The translations under genes were made by a program, and so were the position numbers. This document shows positions 1-12,746 of a stretch of DNA of 64,000 bases, in pieces. The DNA is from Galerina marginata (Eukaryota; Basidiomycota; Agaricomycetes; Agaricales; Galerinaceae): contig JAECYW010000013.1 of NCBI GenBank assembly GCA_023014335.1, positions 1,612,001 through 1,676,000 on the forward strand, given 5' to 3'. Position 1 is the stretch's first letter. The number at the start of each line of letters is the position of its first letter. The notes beneath the pieces are model-generated. The model had not been told where the DNA came from. It did no database searches and saw nothing but the letters and a program-made list of their open reading frames with translations.

Positions 1-395
1 TTGCCAACGCCAACATCAACATCACCAACGCCTCAAGCAAACAATCCGCTTCCAGGATGGGCTGAGCTCCTTGCGCGAAACGAAACTAATCATCTGATCA
101 ACGCTTTGGGGCTCCTTGACGACGACAAGCTGGACCGAGAGTGGATTGTCCGGAACGTCCTGGGAGGCATGTCGGCTGGCTTTGGGCTGCGTGGTATGTT
201 TGTTTCTTCTTACTTAGCCATTAATGTCCTCATTGTTTTTCTTTCAAAGTAATCTTGGATATACACCCACTCTTCACGACTGTCATTATTCTCGCAGGCT
301 GGGCGGCGAAGACGACAGTAGCTACCCTTGTCAGCAAATGGGTTGGCCAAGATGAACTAGCACGAGAAGCCTGGCTTGCGTATAGTATACCCTGA
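1..395 (+). CDS. 3' end of an unrecognised gene (partial at window start)
   Basis: The window opens inside a gene. An open frame runs from base 1 through a Thr/Pro-rich stretch into an acidic, Leu-rich segment (NHLINALGLLDDDKLD). It meets a donor GTATGT at 194; the acceptor CAG ends at 297. Splicing joins a split Gly codon and continues with WAAKTTVATL to a TGA at 393-395. The visible tail is about 97 residues. I recognise no domain. The start lies upstream of the window, so the first codon (ttg) is not a real start. Confidence 0.6.
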
Positions 396-858
396 ATTAT
401 AATTTCAAGGCGCCAGACTACAAGCATGTATGAACAGACAGCAATTAAACAGTCGAAAATTCCGGTCAGCTCAACTACTGGTTTCTGCGACGTTTGACGC
501 GTTTGGATCTCAAAGGCGGTGCTCATCGTCGTCTGAAGTTTTCGCAACCATGAGAAGCACCGAGCTACCTTGCGCTGCTGTGTTTTGGCTCGAGGCCCAC
601 ATTTTGCTCAGCCATGTAAACAGGCTGTAGCATGATGATGCCCCAAGAATTGATGATTTCAGCAATACAATCCAGACTATTCGCTTGCCTTCTCCCGTGT
701 TCCAAAGCTAAAGAATGCTTTTTTGTTCTCCTGCATGGATATATTTTGTTTGGTATTTAGCAATGAAATCATTGAATAGGCTACAATTTGAGAGAATATC
801 GAAGAATAATTAACAGTCACAACATCGATAGCGGGCAACGGGGCAAGTGATTACACTT
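396..858. other. Intergenic region, nothing recognised
   Basis: This stretch lies between two converging genes (plus-strand stop at 395, minus-strand stop at 859). It contains only short overlapping open frames without coding character and is probably made of 3' untranslated regions. Confidence 0.5.
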
Positions 859-3090
859 TCAAATCTTCCATAATGCTTTGATCAAATCAGCCGCACGTTC
901 TGCAAAGACGTAGACAGATGCCTGAGTGTGTGCAGCAGGGACGACGGGCTACATCAGAGATACGATTAACACAAATGCACACATCGTCAAAGAATAAACT
1001 TACGATAACAGACGCATCCACAATCCTCAAACCCACGACGCCCTTAACCAGCAGATCCGGATCCACAACACCAAAGTCCGCATTCTTTGGTGTCATGGCC
1101 GCGGTGCCTACAGGGTGGAAAAGGGTCGACGTAGAGGTCCGTAGGAACGCCTCGATATCGGCATCTGTCGTCTGGTTCTGGACGCGACCGGTCGTATAAT
1201 TAGCCCAAGCGGATGCACCCACAAACCTGCGGGCGGACTTGATGGCTTCGCGGAGTGCGGCGATGTCAAAGTCGGTAGAGAGGAGGTTGGGTTGGATCAG
1301 CGGTGCGGCGAAGGGGTTTGTGGAGTTGATGGTAACGAACCCACCTAAGAAAAGAAAGAAAGGTATTTTGAGCTCAACAGTAGCATAGTAAGACGAGGAG
1401 GAGGGTGACGTACGAGATGTTGGCGATAGTAATACAGTACCGATGGAGAGGAAATTGCCCGTTGCTGGGAATGGCGGACGAGATAACCCATTCTTTTTTA
1501 AAACATCGTTAGCATGATCCATATAACCGAGGAAAACACGCAACATACGCTAATCAAGAGCTCAAAATGAGCTGTGTGTGGCCCAGCAGAAGGGTCGGGG
1601 TGTGTCTTGAGGATATCAGAGTTTGAAGGCAGGCGAATCCAGCCAACATTATTGAAAGTACCGCTAGCAAGCACACCGGTGCGATTTTTTTGCCACAATG
1701 CCAGGTCAGCCGCGGTCGCACTTGGGACTCGGGTAAACGCCTCGAACGTATCTGTCGAGTTCGTCGTCCACTGGTTACTGGAAAGAGGGTGATCCGACAG
1801 ATTTCGGCCAACAGATGGGTTGTTGACAATCGTCTTGATGCCAATGTGGGATAGCGTCGTCGCGTCGCCGACACCCGAGTTCATGAGGATGTGAGGAGTG
1901 CCAACGCTCCCAGCGGAGAGTACGACTTCCTTCTTTGCGGTAACCTTGACCAAAGAGCCGCCTGTTCCAGGCATGAATTCGACAGTTTGGAAGACGGGTT
2001 GTCCGTGCTGCTTTCCTGTGGACAACAAGCGTGAAACCTGCGCGTTGAGGAGAACATGCAAATTCTTCCTTGAGCTATATTTGTCCGCCATGTACGAGGT
2101 ACGCGAGCTGCTTCTAGCCCCATCTTTAATCGTGAACTGTGTAAAGCCTGATTGAAACGATGAGTATTCTGGCGCGAACCAAATGTCGACGGGCTTACCA
2201 ACGCCGATATGGTTTCCTGAATTGTAATCAAGGTTGAAAGGGAACTCTGCGAGTTCCTTTGTCGTTTCAATGACGCGTCCGTCGATAGGCTGAGGGAAGC
2301 CAAACAAACTGACGCCATTTATGCCAGTCAAGCTATGCACCGCGGGGTTGAATTGGCCATTTATGTTGTGGTGATCCGCTGGGGGTGTAAACATCTCGTT
2401 CTACACAACTCTTAGAACAATGCAAACTCAAGGACGCTGTGGTGATCTACCTTTCGGAAATACGGCTGAAGCGCGTTCCAGCTCCAGCCGGGGTCTCCAG
2501 ACAGTCGGGCATATCTGTCGTAATCCTCGGAAGAACCACGGGTGTAGGCCATAAAATCTAAAAGACAGGCAATTAAGAAACGTGTCAAACACAGTAAACA
2601 ACTGTTACACTTACTAACAGAACTGCTTCCACCGAGAGCGTGCCCTCTGGGATAGATAATGGAGCGGTTGCCCAGCCCTGGTTGCGCCAAAGTCGTGTAA
2701 TTCCAATCAACGACCGAATTAGGTGTTGCTCGCGGGGCAAAAAATGGGACAGAAACGTTCAAGTTGTCATCAGGCCTGACACCATCATCAGTGTCTGTAG
2801 ATGACTTTTCGTGTCCGTCAAGAACTCACAGTGCACCGGCTTCCAGGACAAGGACAGAAATTTTGGGATTCTCAGTTAGTCGATTGGCAATCACATTTCC
2901 GGCTGTACCGCCTAATGATCCATAGCACTTTTAGTTCTAATCATGGACAAGAATGATAAGCTCACTTACCGCCAACAACGACAAAATCGAACTGCAGCCC
3001 TGGTAAGTCGCGTACCGAGGTGATGATATCAGCCAACGCTGAGTGGCACAGGATGGCCAAGGTGCAACCCAATCTCAGAAACCGCGACAT
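859..3090 (-). CDS. GMC oxidoreductase, aryl-alcohol-oxidase-like (AA3_2 type), secreted
   Basis: This is a multi-exon flavoenzyme of the glucose-methanol-choline family. Such secreted enzymes oxidise aryl alcohols or sugars and supply H2O2 or reduced electron acceptors during lignocellulose attack. The start at 3090 gives a signal peptide (MSRFLRLGCTLAILCHSALA), followed by the FAD dinucleotide motif FVVVGGGTAGNVIANRL. Then come the GMC signature region IIYPRGHALGGSSSV, the second signature LSAGSVGTPHILMNSGVG, the catalytic His region STLFHPVGTAAM and the second catalytic His in PVVPAAHTQASVYVF. Short GT-AG introns split the gene at about 2980, 2835, 2620, 2450, 1545, 1410 and 1000. All exons join in frame to a TGA at 859-861, so the gene looks intact. 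Sub-specificity (aryl-alcohol oxidase versus pyranose or glucose dehydrogenase) cannot be set from motifs alone. Confidence 0.93.
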
Positions 3091-3845
3091 CCTGGGCGTA
3101 AGTTGGGGACGAGTTCAACCTTCAACTGTTGGTACACTTGATCTGCTTATTTAAAGTCCATCAAAGTTAGCATGGCAGATCGGGGCACATCCCGAGCCTG
3201 AGTAGAAATCCAATGGTTTCCGATCCGCCGAGAAAGTAAATTGAACCGTTCCTGCGAGGAACCAGAAATTAAACAAGGGAGACTGGAGACATAAGGGGTC
3301 TTCAGAGCGAGATCCTGTCGATTTGTTAGCCCATAAGGACAGATTTCCTAGCGAGAGACCCACACATATGGCAGTCCATCAACCCCACCACCCATGCCCG
3401 AAGCTGTTACCGACGCATTTGTGAGATTTTCAAGGGAAGAAATCGGACGGAAGAATCGAGAACAAAGCGCTATTTTGAAGTTGAAGCACTGAAGGCTTGA
3501 ATAAAGGCTTTATGCAGTGGCAGCATAAGAGGAAAGAGAGGAAGAAGAACTTTGGCTAAGCGCCTGAGTCAAAGTAAAACTGATCCAAACAACATAGCGT
3601 TACACAGTCACTACTCTTCCTTCTATCACCTCAACCACCATGAATGACCACTGAGAGTCCCTTTTTCGCAAATTCCAACTTCCAAATTATGAATAGCTCA
3701 CCGAATCGAAACAGATGTTGAACGACAGATCATTTGTCAACGACGGGATCTTGAACGAGCACGAATGCATGTCGCGTGGCTACTTGTCATTGCCAACCAA
3801 TCAACAACCCATGGTACATGAACCCGAGATAGCAGCACATTCGCA
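3091..3845. promoter_or_regulatory. Upstream region of the GMC gene; no gene seen
   Basis: This region is upstream of the minus-strand GMC start. Short open frames here (for example 3151-3363) lack protein character. It should include the GMC promoter and 5' UTR, but I can point to no specific regulatory element. Confidence 0.4.
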
Positions 3846-4672
3846 ATGTACAATGGGGCGCCGTCTACTCCACTAACGGAGTTTTCAGAGCCTCAACCCA
3901 GGCACCAGTTCTTTGTAAAGCCTTGCGAATTGGCAGATATCTCGAGTCCCAAAGGTTCTTCCTCAGTGTTCGGATCGGACTCAGGTTTCGAAGGAAAGTC
4001 GTATAATTATCTTTGGGATGACAAAACCCTTGCACCCGTGATTCGGCTATCGCATGGTTGTATCCTTTCGTCCCCATGCCCGTGAAAGGACAAATTTAAC
4101 CCTTGGGTCTTACTTCAAACTTCATGTCCGAACGTCCGCACCTTGCCCTTGAAATTGAGGTTAAGTATGCGGTAACCATTCTCGGACTTGACCTTTCTGG
4201 GCCACGCAAGAAACCCTCTTCGAGAATGTTTCCGGTCTACTGTGCCTCCTTGATGTCTCTTCTCGCTTTCCAATCGAACTTGACCAGAAATCCAGCCACT
4301 TTTCGGTACATTTGGGAGGAACCTTGCAGGTACGAGATTTTTTTCTCTATCCTGCTAATGAAGCTGAAGCTAAGTACTGCCCGGTAGATCTCGCATCTAA
4401 CATTCTCTATGTTTGACCAGGGCCAGTGGTCGTACACCGTGATCGACGCCGCCCGCCCGACATGACCTGGCCGACCATTGTTTAATCCTCCTTAACAACT
4501 GATTTCTAAACTTATGCGAGCTTTTATCCTTTCTGCGCAGGTCTGCAAGTTGCCACCCGACGATCAAGCCTCTCAAATTCTCAATGGTTTCATTAAATCG
4601 ACCTTTTTAAACCTAGGCTACTATGCTACTACATCTGCTGTTCACGGACTGTCGACTGGCGACGACACTTAA
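3846..4672 (+). pseudogene. Probable decayed gene of unknown function
   Basis: Several plus-strand pieces have coding-like composition but do not join cleanly. A 79-codon frame lies at 3846-4085. A second at 4103-4330 ends at a GTACGAG donor. A piece reading GQWSYTVIDAARP follows a CAG acceptor near 4420. A last piece reading VCKLPPDDQASQILNGF follows GCGCAG at 4541 and ends at a TAA at 4670-4672. Stops and frame changes between the pieces suggest a broken gene or one whose introns I cannot place. I recognise no family. Confidence 0.35.
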
Positions 4673-5078
4673 TCCAAAAAGCAAACCCCGTGGGGGTAAA
4701 ACGTGTTCTTCTCATCAGATTGCCGGCTCTGATCATAAACGATCTTAGCGGTGACTGACAGTGGTGACATCATCATTGATAGCGCTTCACGGACATAGAT
4801 GGGACCTGAAGTCCGTTCAACAAGCAACCCCTTGTGCGTCACTGGGAACTTGACCTTGGAAATAAACAGAGCTTAGAGAAGAATAGATCGTCTATAGCTG
4901 GGTTTTGAGACATCACAGAAATTTATCTTGGAAGAGAAGGAGGAAATTTGTCTGAAGTCTTAGAGGCGACCTGCAGTCGCAGGGAGCGACAATCGTGTTA
5001 TCTTCCTCAAAATGCGAAAGTATTGTCAATGTGCCATAAACGCGCTTGGAATTCCTGAAACTGCATTGGGGCTAGAGC

Positions 5079-5315
5079 TTGAAAGAGGGTCAGTTCATAC
5101 CCATTCTCACTAATTTCTCTCCTTTAGGTTTAGTTTATGTGGACCAGTTCGCCCCATGGGTTACGAGTCTTGCAGCTCATGATCTGCCCGGATTTCGACG
5201 TGGATCGTGGTTAGTCGGTAATCAATATCAAGGACGCGGACTTGCAGCCATTATGAATTTCAGGTCCAGAGGAGCCCTGAAGAGCTTTGAAACGACCGAC
5301 TGGGCGGTTAATTAA
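5079..5315 (+). CDS. Possible short coding exon, unknown
   Basis: An open frame of 78 codons includes VYVDQFAPWVTSLAAHDLPG and ends at a TAA. A pyrimidine-rich CTCTCCTTTAG inside it could be an intron acceptor, so the true exon may start near 5130. It has no recognisable domain and no obvious upstream partner. It may belong to the decayed material to its left. Confidence 0.2.
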   Translation: MKEGQFIPILTNFSPLGLVYVDQFAPWVTSLAAHDLPGFRRGSWLVGNQYQGRGLAAIMNFRSRGALKSFETTDWAVN

Positions 5316-5597
5316 GTCATACGGACGGTTATGAGCGAGCGAGCTGGAGAAATTTCTCAGAAACTTCAAGTTGAAAACAAATGGTCCGGTCTCCAGGAAA
5401 CCAGGGTTCCTGTCTGGTTTGCCGCAGCTGGCATGTTATCGAATAGAGTGTAGATATACGGCATTTGTAGGTTTGCGTCAATCAGCTTCAGGCCTTCGTA
5501 GCCTGCAGGTAAGGATGTTATTATTTGGTAGAAGGACTCACTATATCAATCCTGACCAAATGAAATATTTACCTTCAAGATTCATCATCCGGGTACT

Positions 5598-6411
<814 letters not shown>

Positions 6412-6728
6412 ACTTAATTTCCTATCCCTTGAGTTTTGGAGTGAAAGATAACTGGAGATAACCACGGGCGTCAGGATCAAGAGTCAAGAGGAGTTGTTCA
6501 GAGATTACCGGGAATGTCGGGCCGCAGCGCCGAAGCGGTTGACGAAATCAAGCGGCTGCCTGAGTCACTGTGAAACCAACGTTGACCTCTGCCATCACCT
6601 CGTCTACCTAGCTCTACTGTTCACTGGCAATTATTAATCTCTACCATTACCTGCTCTACCTAGTCATCAGGCGTCTGGGTTCTACTGCTCACTGGCAATT
6701 CCTCTGTCTAGATTTACCTTTGAGGGAG

Positions 6729-8306
6729 ATGAACTTATCGCTTTTGTTCGATTCCACGGGTGAAACATCCTCAATTTCTGGTGTACAATTGCTCTTGACA
6801 AACGCTCCCATCCGGTTCGCCAGATTCTGCATAAGATTCGGTGCTTCATTATCCTCGGCAATATCTTCGTATTTACTCCCCAGGAAACCACCAATCCCTC
6901 AAGAAATCATTGATCTCATCATAGATGAACTCGGACGAGATCAAACGGACCTTCGCTGTCGTTCTGCTCTCCGTGACTGTGCTCTCGTATGCCGCTCGTT
7001 TCGACCTAGGACGGCCATGTACATTTTCGAGACCGCACAAATTACCGAGCATCGATGGAAGCGGGATAGTCACCTTAAGCTTTACAGGCGTTTCGAGGTC
7101 CTCCTTGAAATCCTTCAAGAAAACCCATCCCTCGGGCCGCTCATTCATGGCTTTTATGTTGATGTCTGGACCGAAACTCGTGTTGGGGCACCAGTCCCTT
7201 TCTGGTGGCGTGAAAACGCGTCAATCCCACTTATCTTGAAATATACAAACTCTATCCAGCGATTCGGAATCTGCGAGCATAACCTTCACTTCCCGGTATC
7301 ATGGGAGGCGCTGCCCAAGGACATGGCCGCCTCATTTGAGGCTATAATCGCTTCACCCTCCCTCCGGAAATTTCATATTCAGAATTTTGAAGATTTCCCA
7401 GTATACCTTCTCAACTCCACCGGAATTGTGGATGTCACCTTCAATTGCACCAAATGCTGGGTAAATGTGAGTGATGCCAGGCCGAATGTCTTAGACCTGA
7501 CACCTCAACCTCCTATCTCACCGTCGTTCATTTGTAGAGGCAAATCGAAGCGTCAAAGGCTCTAAACACAACTGGCCCACCTACTGAGCCTCTGTTTTTT
7601 CTATACTCTATGACGGCGTTTTCCTCTCCGTCCATTTGCCAGTTCTTTCTTGCGCTTTCCGGGGATCCAGTTCTCGGTGTTCTCTCTCGGCTGCAGACAC
7701 TTCACGTGCCTTTTACGACTGGTGATTTCATGCCTGCATTGGTTCTAATAGACCATGTGCGTCTTACGATTCAAACGCTCAAGATTTACTGCACTACATC
7801 TTGTAGGTATCCAGCAGCATGACTTTTTTTTCAGCTCCTGATTGAATTTTGTTTTTGTGACAGTTCCAGATGATATTCCCCATTTATTTGAACTTGACGC
7901 CCTTCCCCGTTTGTCTCACATTGACCTCTTGTGTCACCTCGACCCTTCTGACCCTTGTTTCCCTTTGAATGCCTGCAATTTGTTTCGGCCGCGTGATTTA
8001 CGAAGCAATCTTCAGACTCTCAATATAGAGATCGTCTGGAACAATGTTGCTCTTGGTGACGACCAAGTTCTGCTTCTTGCGAACCATGCATGGACACTCA
8101 TGCTAGACCACTTCCTGGCCGACCAGAACTACTACGGCTTTCTACACATATCTGTGACGTTCAATTTTCAATTATGGCCATCGCTTCCTTCGCTCAGTGC
8201 CTCGAGGTACATCAACAAACGACTGCTCCCTCTGACGGACCGCTTCTTTCCAAGGGTCAGGGCTTGCGACCAGAGGCTGTTGTCCATCGATTTCAAACTT
8301 AGCTGA
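6729..8306 (+). CDS. F-box/LRR-like protein (agaricomycete expanded family)
   Basis: The F-box core is PPIPQEIIDLIIDELG, about 55 residues in. Leu-rich irregular repeats follow (PSLRKFHIQNFEDFP, LQTLNIEIVW). F-box proteins recruit substrates to SCF ubiquitin ligases through Skp1; no substrate can be inferred here. Three exons join in frame. Intron 1 runs from GTGAGT at 7469 to TTGTAG at 7538. Intron 2 runs from GTAGGT at 7803 to GACAG near 7863. The last exon ends at 8306. I chose ATG 6729 over the in-frame TTG at 6720. The gene is clearly paralogous to the minus-strand gene at 36.0-37.5 kb, including the position and donor (GTGAGTGAT) of intron 1. Confidence 0.85.
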
Positions 8307-8688
8307 AGATCGTAAATTGCCGCAAATTTTGTCGAGGACCTATTTCATCCGTATCTGCGCTACGATAACAGCAAAGGAATAAAAGCCCACAAAATATGGA
8401 TCTCTCCGGCCAATTTTCTTTGACGTACTATCTGTTTTCAAATCGGCGGCGATAACGCTCATTGGATCTGATTCCAAGAGGTTTTCCCGGCTAGTAAACG
8501 TTTCTTTATAATTAATTGTCTTTATAAATGAGTTTGACCTAGAGTTGGAATACGTAAGCGGCGGAGAAATTTACAATACCTACACGCCGGGTCTTGCAGC
8601 TTGCTCGACTTGCTTCACACTCTTAATTAAGCTTTGAGGTTCAGCGGTTTTGAGATAATTCATCTCGAGTTCAATTGTCAAACACCGG
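8307..8688. other. Intergenic, nothing recognised
   Basis: AT-richer DNA downstream of the F-box gene with no open frame of note. It probably contains that gene's 3' UTR. Confidence 0.4.
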
Positions 8689-8994
8689 CTACAGTGCAGT
8701 CCTCTGGATGTCATCCGAGTCTGTAATCTGACTGTCACTTAGGAGGTTCATGATCTCAACGTCCTCTATAACGAGTTTCTGGTCGCATCCGTCGACGTCC
8801 ATGCACATACGGTACTCCTTTACCGGCCTGTCAGTTGGAATAGCGACAGTGTCAACCCTCCAGGAAAACGCGTCATGGTCCTCGTCCTCCCGCCTTGACT
8901 GGCGGACAAAGGAGGGGTCGAGGCGAGTCATTTTAGGTCGACGGTTTGTTGACTGTCGTATATCTGAAGGAAGCCTCGATCTTGATATCCGCAT
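8689..8994 (-). CDS. Hypothetical small acidic protein (101 aa)
   Basis: An uninterrupted frame from ATG 8994 encodes a basic N-terminal quarter and then an acidic, coding-like stretch (MDVDGCDQKLVIEDVEIMNL) before the stop at 8689. There is no signal peptide, membrane segment or recognisable motif. It could be the last exon of a larger gene; I find no clear acceptor upstream. Confidence 0.3.
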   Translation of the reverse strand: MRISRSRLPSDIRQSTNRRPKMTRLDPSFVRQSRREDEDHDAFSWRVDTVAIPTDRPVKEYRMCMDVDGCDQKLVIEDVEIMNLLSDSQITDSDDIQRTAL

Positions 8995-10109
8995 TTCACA
9001 AATAAATTACGAATGTCATAACACAAGTGCCGGATAAAAATTTAAATCAAGAGATAAGTCAGCAAAGCATTTGAATAAGAGTGCCGACACGCACGGCTGC
9101 ACAAAGCCTTGATCGAAAACAGACTCGAAATCGAAATTTTTCTCATTGAGCGTATACGGAAATACCTTGCACTCGTCGAACAGAACCCTATCAGGGAACG
9201 CATAATGGATAAGCCTGCAATAACTTAGAAAGGTATATATCCAAAGTTCGCCGTCAGTCGAGAATCCAAATAACGCTCAAAAGCCAGAGAATCAGATCAC
9301 GCACTCCTCATACATCTCCAGAAGCATTTCAGCACACCAGCATATATAGCAAGCAGACCAGCAACATCGTCGAAGCAATACAGGTCGGCCACTCCAGGTC
9401 TCTCTCTGATCAAGGTTTCACAACTCGGACTCTCAGAGGATGTCAGTCCGGACGAATACAGCAAATTTGACCTGCGGCGGGTACTAGTAGTAGAAATTAA
9501 GTTTCCGCCAGAATGTCCGTAGGGTCCTCTTGTTCTTACTTAGACAGTTCGCATTTATGCCCTGGTAGTTCAAAGAAAGAGGAGGAACGCCCGTCGCCGT
9601 TGAGTTGAGACGACCGTGGCACGGTGGCAGGCCAGCGGAGGGCATCACGTGAGCAACCCGGCGGACTGAACAAAATACAAAACCCACGTCACGCCCAGCC
9701 AAAATGAACTAGGAATAGTACAGCAGCAGCGGAAGCATCAAACAAACAATCCCCTCGCCTTTTACTAGGGGATTCCGTGCTGCTTCCGCATCCAATGCTG
9801 CATTACAATCTTTGGAACCTCTCTTCCTTCGGAAGTCATGATGCATTAGCGTCTATTTCTTTTTGCCTTCGTGTCAGTTGCTATTACTTCATGCTTGCCA
9901 TACAGCTCGATTGCGTATGTTCTTTTTTTTTCTCTTCGTCTCACATCTTCGTTGTCATTGCATACATTCCAACTTCGCATGTCATTTTTGCTAATAAATT
10001 GGTGGAGATAATTTAATTATTGTCGAAGACATGGTCCTCCATCCTTATGCATGTAACGAAGGGTATCTAATGTATATAATAAAAATTCTCGTAGGTCGAC
10101 ATCTCCAAA
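8995..10109. other. Long intergenic region, nothing recognised
   Basis: This stretch separates the hypothetical ORF from the 3' end of squalene epoxidase. The short open frames at 9484-9702 and 9777-10016 have the composition of noncoding DNA (Phe/Ser/Cys-rich from T-rich sequence). No repeat or RNA gene was seen. Confidence 0.4.
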
Positions 10110-11921
10110 TCACCGAAACCCAAGCAGCCCAACCCAAGGTATATCGAAATTCACAGCAGCAAACAGCAGAGCCAGCGGAATCACAGCAGACAGGACCACC
10201 TGATTCCGCTTGGGCGTATCTGACGGCGACCACCAACGGATTTCAGACCATAGAAGAGGGCCGAAGACGACGCACGCCGTCCAGAACTAAAGGGGGGAGA
10301 AGGACGAGCAATAAGAAGAGGAATAAGACGATGGAAGAGGGACGTACGACGCGCACGCTCTTGACTAGAAGAGCGGGGTATTGGTGCAGACTTGGTGTTG
10401 AATAGACGGGTTTCACGCCATTCGTATGGCCGTTGCCATTATGAAACGATGGTGGATGCGAAATGTGGCTGGGATGGGTGAACATCACCCATATTGAGTA
10501 GAATGCGACGGAGAAGAAGTGGTAGGCCAGAAGAGCGGGTGACTCGGCGATGCTAGAGGCGCAAATGTTAGGCCGGCGGTGAGTTTTGTAGGGAAGGACG
10601 ACTGACCCTGAGAGGAGAGATACGGGTCCGTTTATGCATTCGCCTCCGCGTTCAAAGTATTTGAAGCACCCAGTCCGTAGAACCTGGAGGTTTTCGTCTG
10701 TTCGAATTATCATCAACAATAGCTCGCAAAATAGTTCGTGAACAACTCACCTTCCGCCCCAAAAAGATCGTACAGCGCCACACTCAGGATGTTAACCGTC
10801 GAAGACAACGGTTTCCGACTCCAGTGCCAATTATGCAGCACTTTCTTAACCTGTCTCCAATCTTTCAGGTCATCGACAGTGGCTAGTAAGTCGCGTAACA
10901 CTACAACGTCGCTCAGAGCGACAGTCATACCGCCACCCGTTAGAGGATGTCGCATGTTCCATGAATCACCAATTAGGATGGCAGATTCCTTGGAATGCCG
11001 TCTACCCTGCTCGACTGGTGGTAAAAACGAATTGGGCATCCGTCTTAGTCGGTCCTTCTCGAGCGCGTTTTGGATGGGGATGTGGAGGGCCGAAGGTAGT
11101 TGAGGGACAACGTTCTTAAGGATGTGGGTCTAGAAAGGCATTTTCAATATCGAATACCGCGGGTGATGTGGATAGACAAGTACCTTGAGGTCGGCAGGAA
11201 GTGGTTGCCTGACGTCGACGAGTATCCGCGTGTCGTGTTCCGAGATTTGGTATAATAGAACAGGTCCGAAGCCCTTAACGAGGGCAACGGTTCCGTGGTT
11301 GGGTATTGGTAGTCGGGCGTCTTCGATGACAGCACCAATGAAATGGCTCTTCGTCGTCGGTTTAACAGCATTCTCGCCCATAACTTGCGTTCTAAAATTC
11401 GAGAAACAGCCGTCCGCGATGATAACGAGGTCCGCGTACATAGCCTGCTTCACGTCTTCCGCGCCGTCTTCAGCTTTCTTCGTCACTTGGACTCCGAGAA
11501 CTTTCCGACTGTACTCGTCTTGCACGAGCTCCGAGACCGTGCCCTCAATAACCTCAACGCCTTCCGACGCCTTCGCCGCCTCCCGAAGCTTCATAATAAA
11601 CCGTCCATGGTGGAAACTCCGCCCTTCATACCCATCAGGATACGGGATATGCACCGACTTCCCGCCCTCCACCACACAATACCCTTTCACCGGAATAGCG
11701 TCGATACCCTCCAGACACGACTCCATGCCCAGTCGTTTCAGTGCGATGACTCCGCCAGGTTGCAGCAGCTCCCCGACTATCCGGTCAGGCTCGGCGAGTG
11801 AGCGTTCGAGTAAGGCTATCCGAAGAGGTTTAGACCGGGGAAGCGTCGAGAGACCACGAGCTAGCGCGCACCCCGCAATGCCGGCGCCGACGATGACCAC
11901 GTCGTATTTTGGACTGAACAT
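10110..11921 (-). CDS. ERG1: Squalene epoxidase (squalene monooxygenase), intact copy
   Basis: An FAD monooxygenase of the ER membrane that converts squalene to 2,3-oxidosqualene, a committed step of ergosterol synthesis and the target of allylamines. The start at 11921 gives the FAD motif YDVVIVGAGIAGCALARGL. ELLQPGGVIALKRLGM, the DG motif VIIADGCFSN and the second FAD motif GDSWNMRHPLTGGGMTVALS follow. The C-terminal half has LRTGCFKYFERGGEC and two hydrophobic segments. Introns: 11183-11130; about 10750-10698; one ending in CTAG near 10555; and one, GTACGTCCC to CCTTTAG, that restores SVRVFWTACVVFGPLLWSEI. The frame ends at a TGA at 10110-10112. This is the only complete copy of three in the window. 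Confidence 0.93.
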
Positions 11922-12746
11922 TTCCTGGTAGCTCGCTGGGGAGCCAGCGATCCCGGGTGGTTAATAAATGACAAGAGCCTATTTTATTTTTTTCAAGTCG
12001 TCCCATTTCGCACACCGGCAAACTCCGGCATTTCGATCGCGTTTGATGGCGTCCAGTCGACGCGCCTGGGCATGGCGCGTCTTGAGTCCCGCCATGGCTA
12101 GATTCACGCACCGTCCAGTTGTCCCCTCAGGTTCTGCGCAGCCATCGCTCAACTTCGAAAGAATACAGCGTGACCCTCAGTGCGAAGCAAGTTACTTGTA
12201 AGAGCCCCATGTCGGCCTAAGTGCGGTCGAAACGGCCATAGTGGTCAGCGGCGTCGAGTTCCTGGAGCATACGATTCCATTTTATGAAAAATGCATCATT
12301 TGCGGGTGGATGATTGTATAAAATGAAATACTTCGTCGCTTTGACCTGAACGAAGCATGTATAGTCGGCTACAGTAACTGTAGGCCGGAGGTTGTTAGTT
12401 TACTGCTTGATTCAATGGGACATCAGTTCAGCATTGATACCCCAGTCGGAATTGGAAGACGGAGGAAATTAAAACCAGGAAGAGCATCGAACGGCGGGGA
12501 AGGAGAGAGAGGTCGCTGCTGGACAAGTTTTGCAAGAGCTCAAACCATTAAACAAGGAAATTTTCTTTTCTATGACCAATAAAAATTATATGTTATCTTG
12601 TGAGTTGACCTTCGGGTTGGTCCCAGGATAAATTTTTTCTATTACCTTCCAAGGCATGCGATTGTTGGACGAAAAGGCCAGGCCACCAGTAGCAGGAGCT
12701 GGTCTTGAAGCATTGGACTACGGGGCATTGACCCGTTTCATTAAAT
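11922..12746. other. Spacer between ERG1 and membrane gene copy 1
   Basis: Upstream DNA of ERG1, partly repeated in the two other module copies: the segments near 21.4-21.7 kb and 30.0-30.3 kb are recognisably homologous. It should carry the ERG1 promoter. No separate gene is supported; short open frames are not conserved in frame between copies. Confidence 0.5.

Noticed and set aside
11185..11931. 248-codon plus-strand ORF opposite squalene epoxidase
   Set aside because: It is an antisense shadow of the ERG1 first exon and has no recognisable content.
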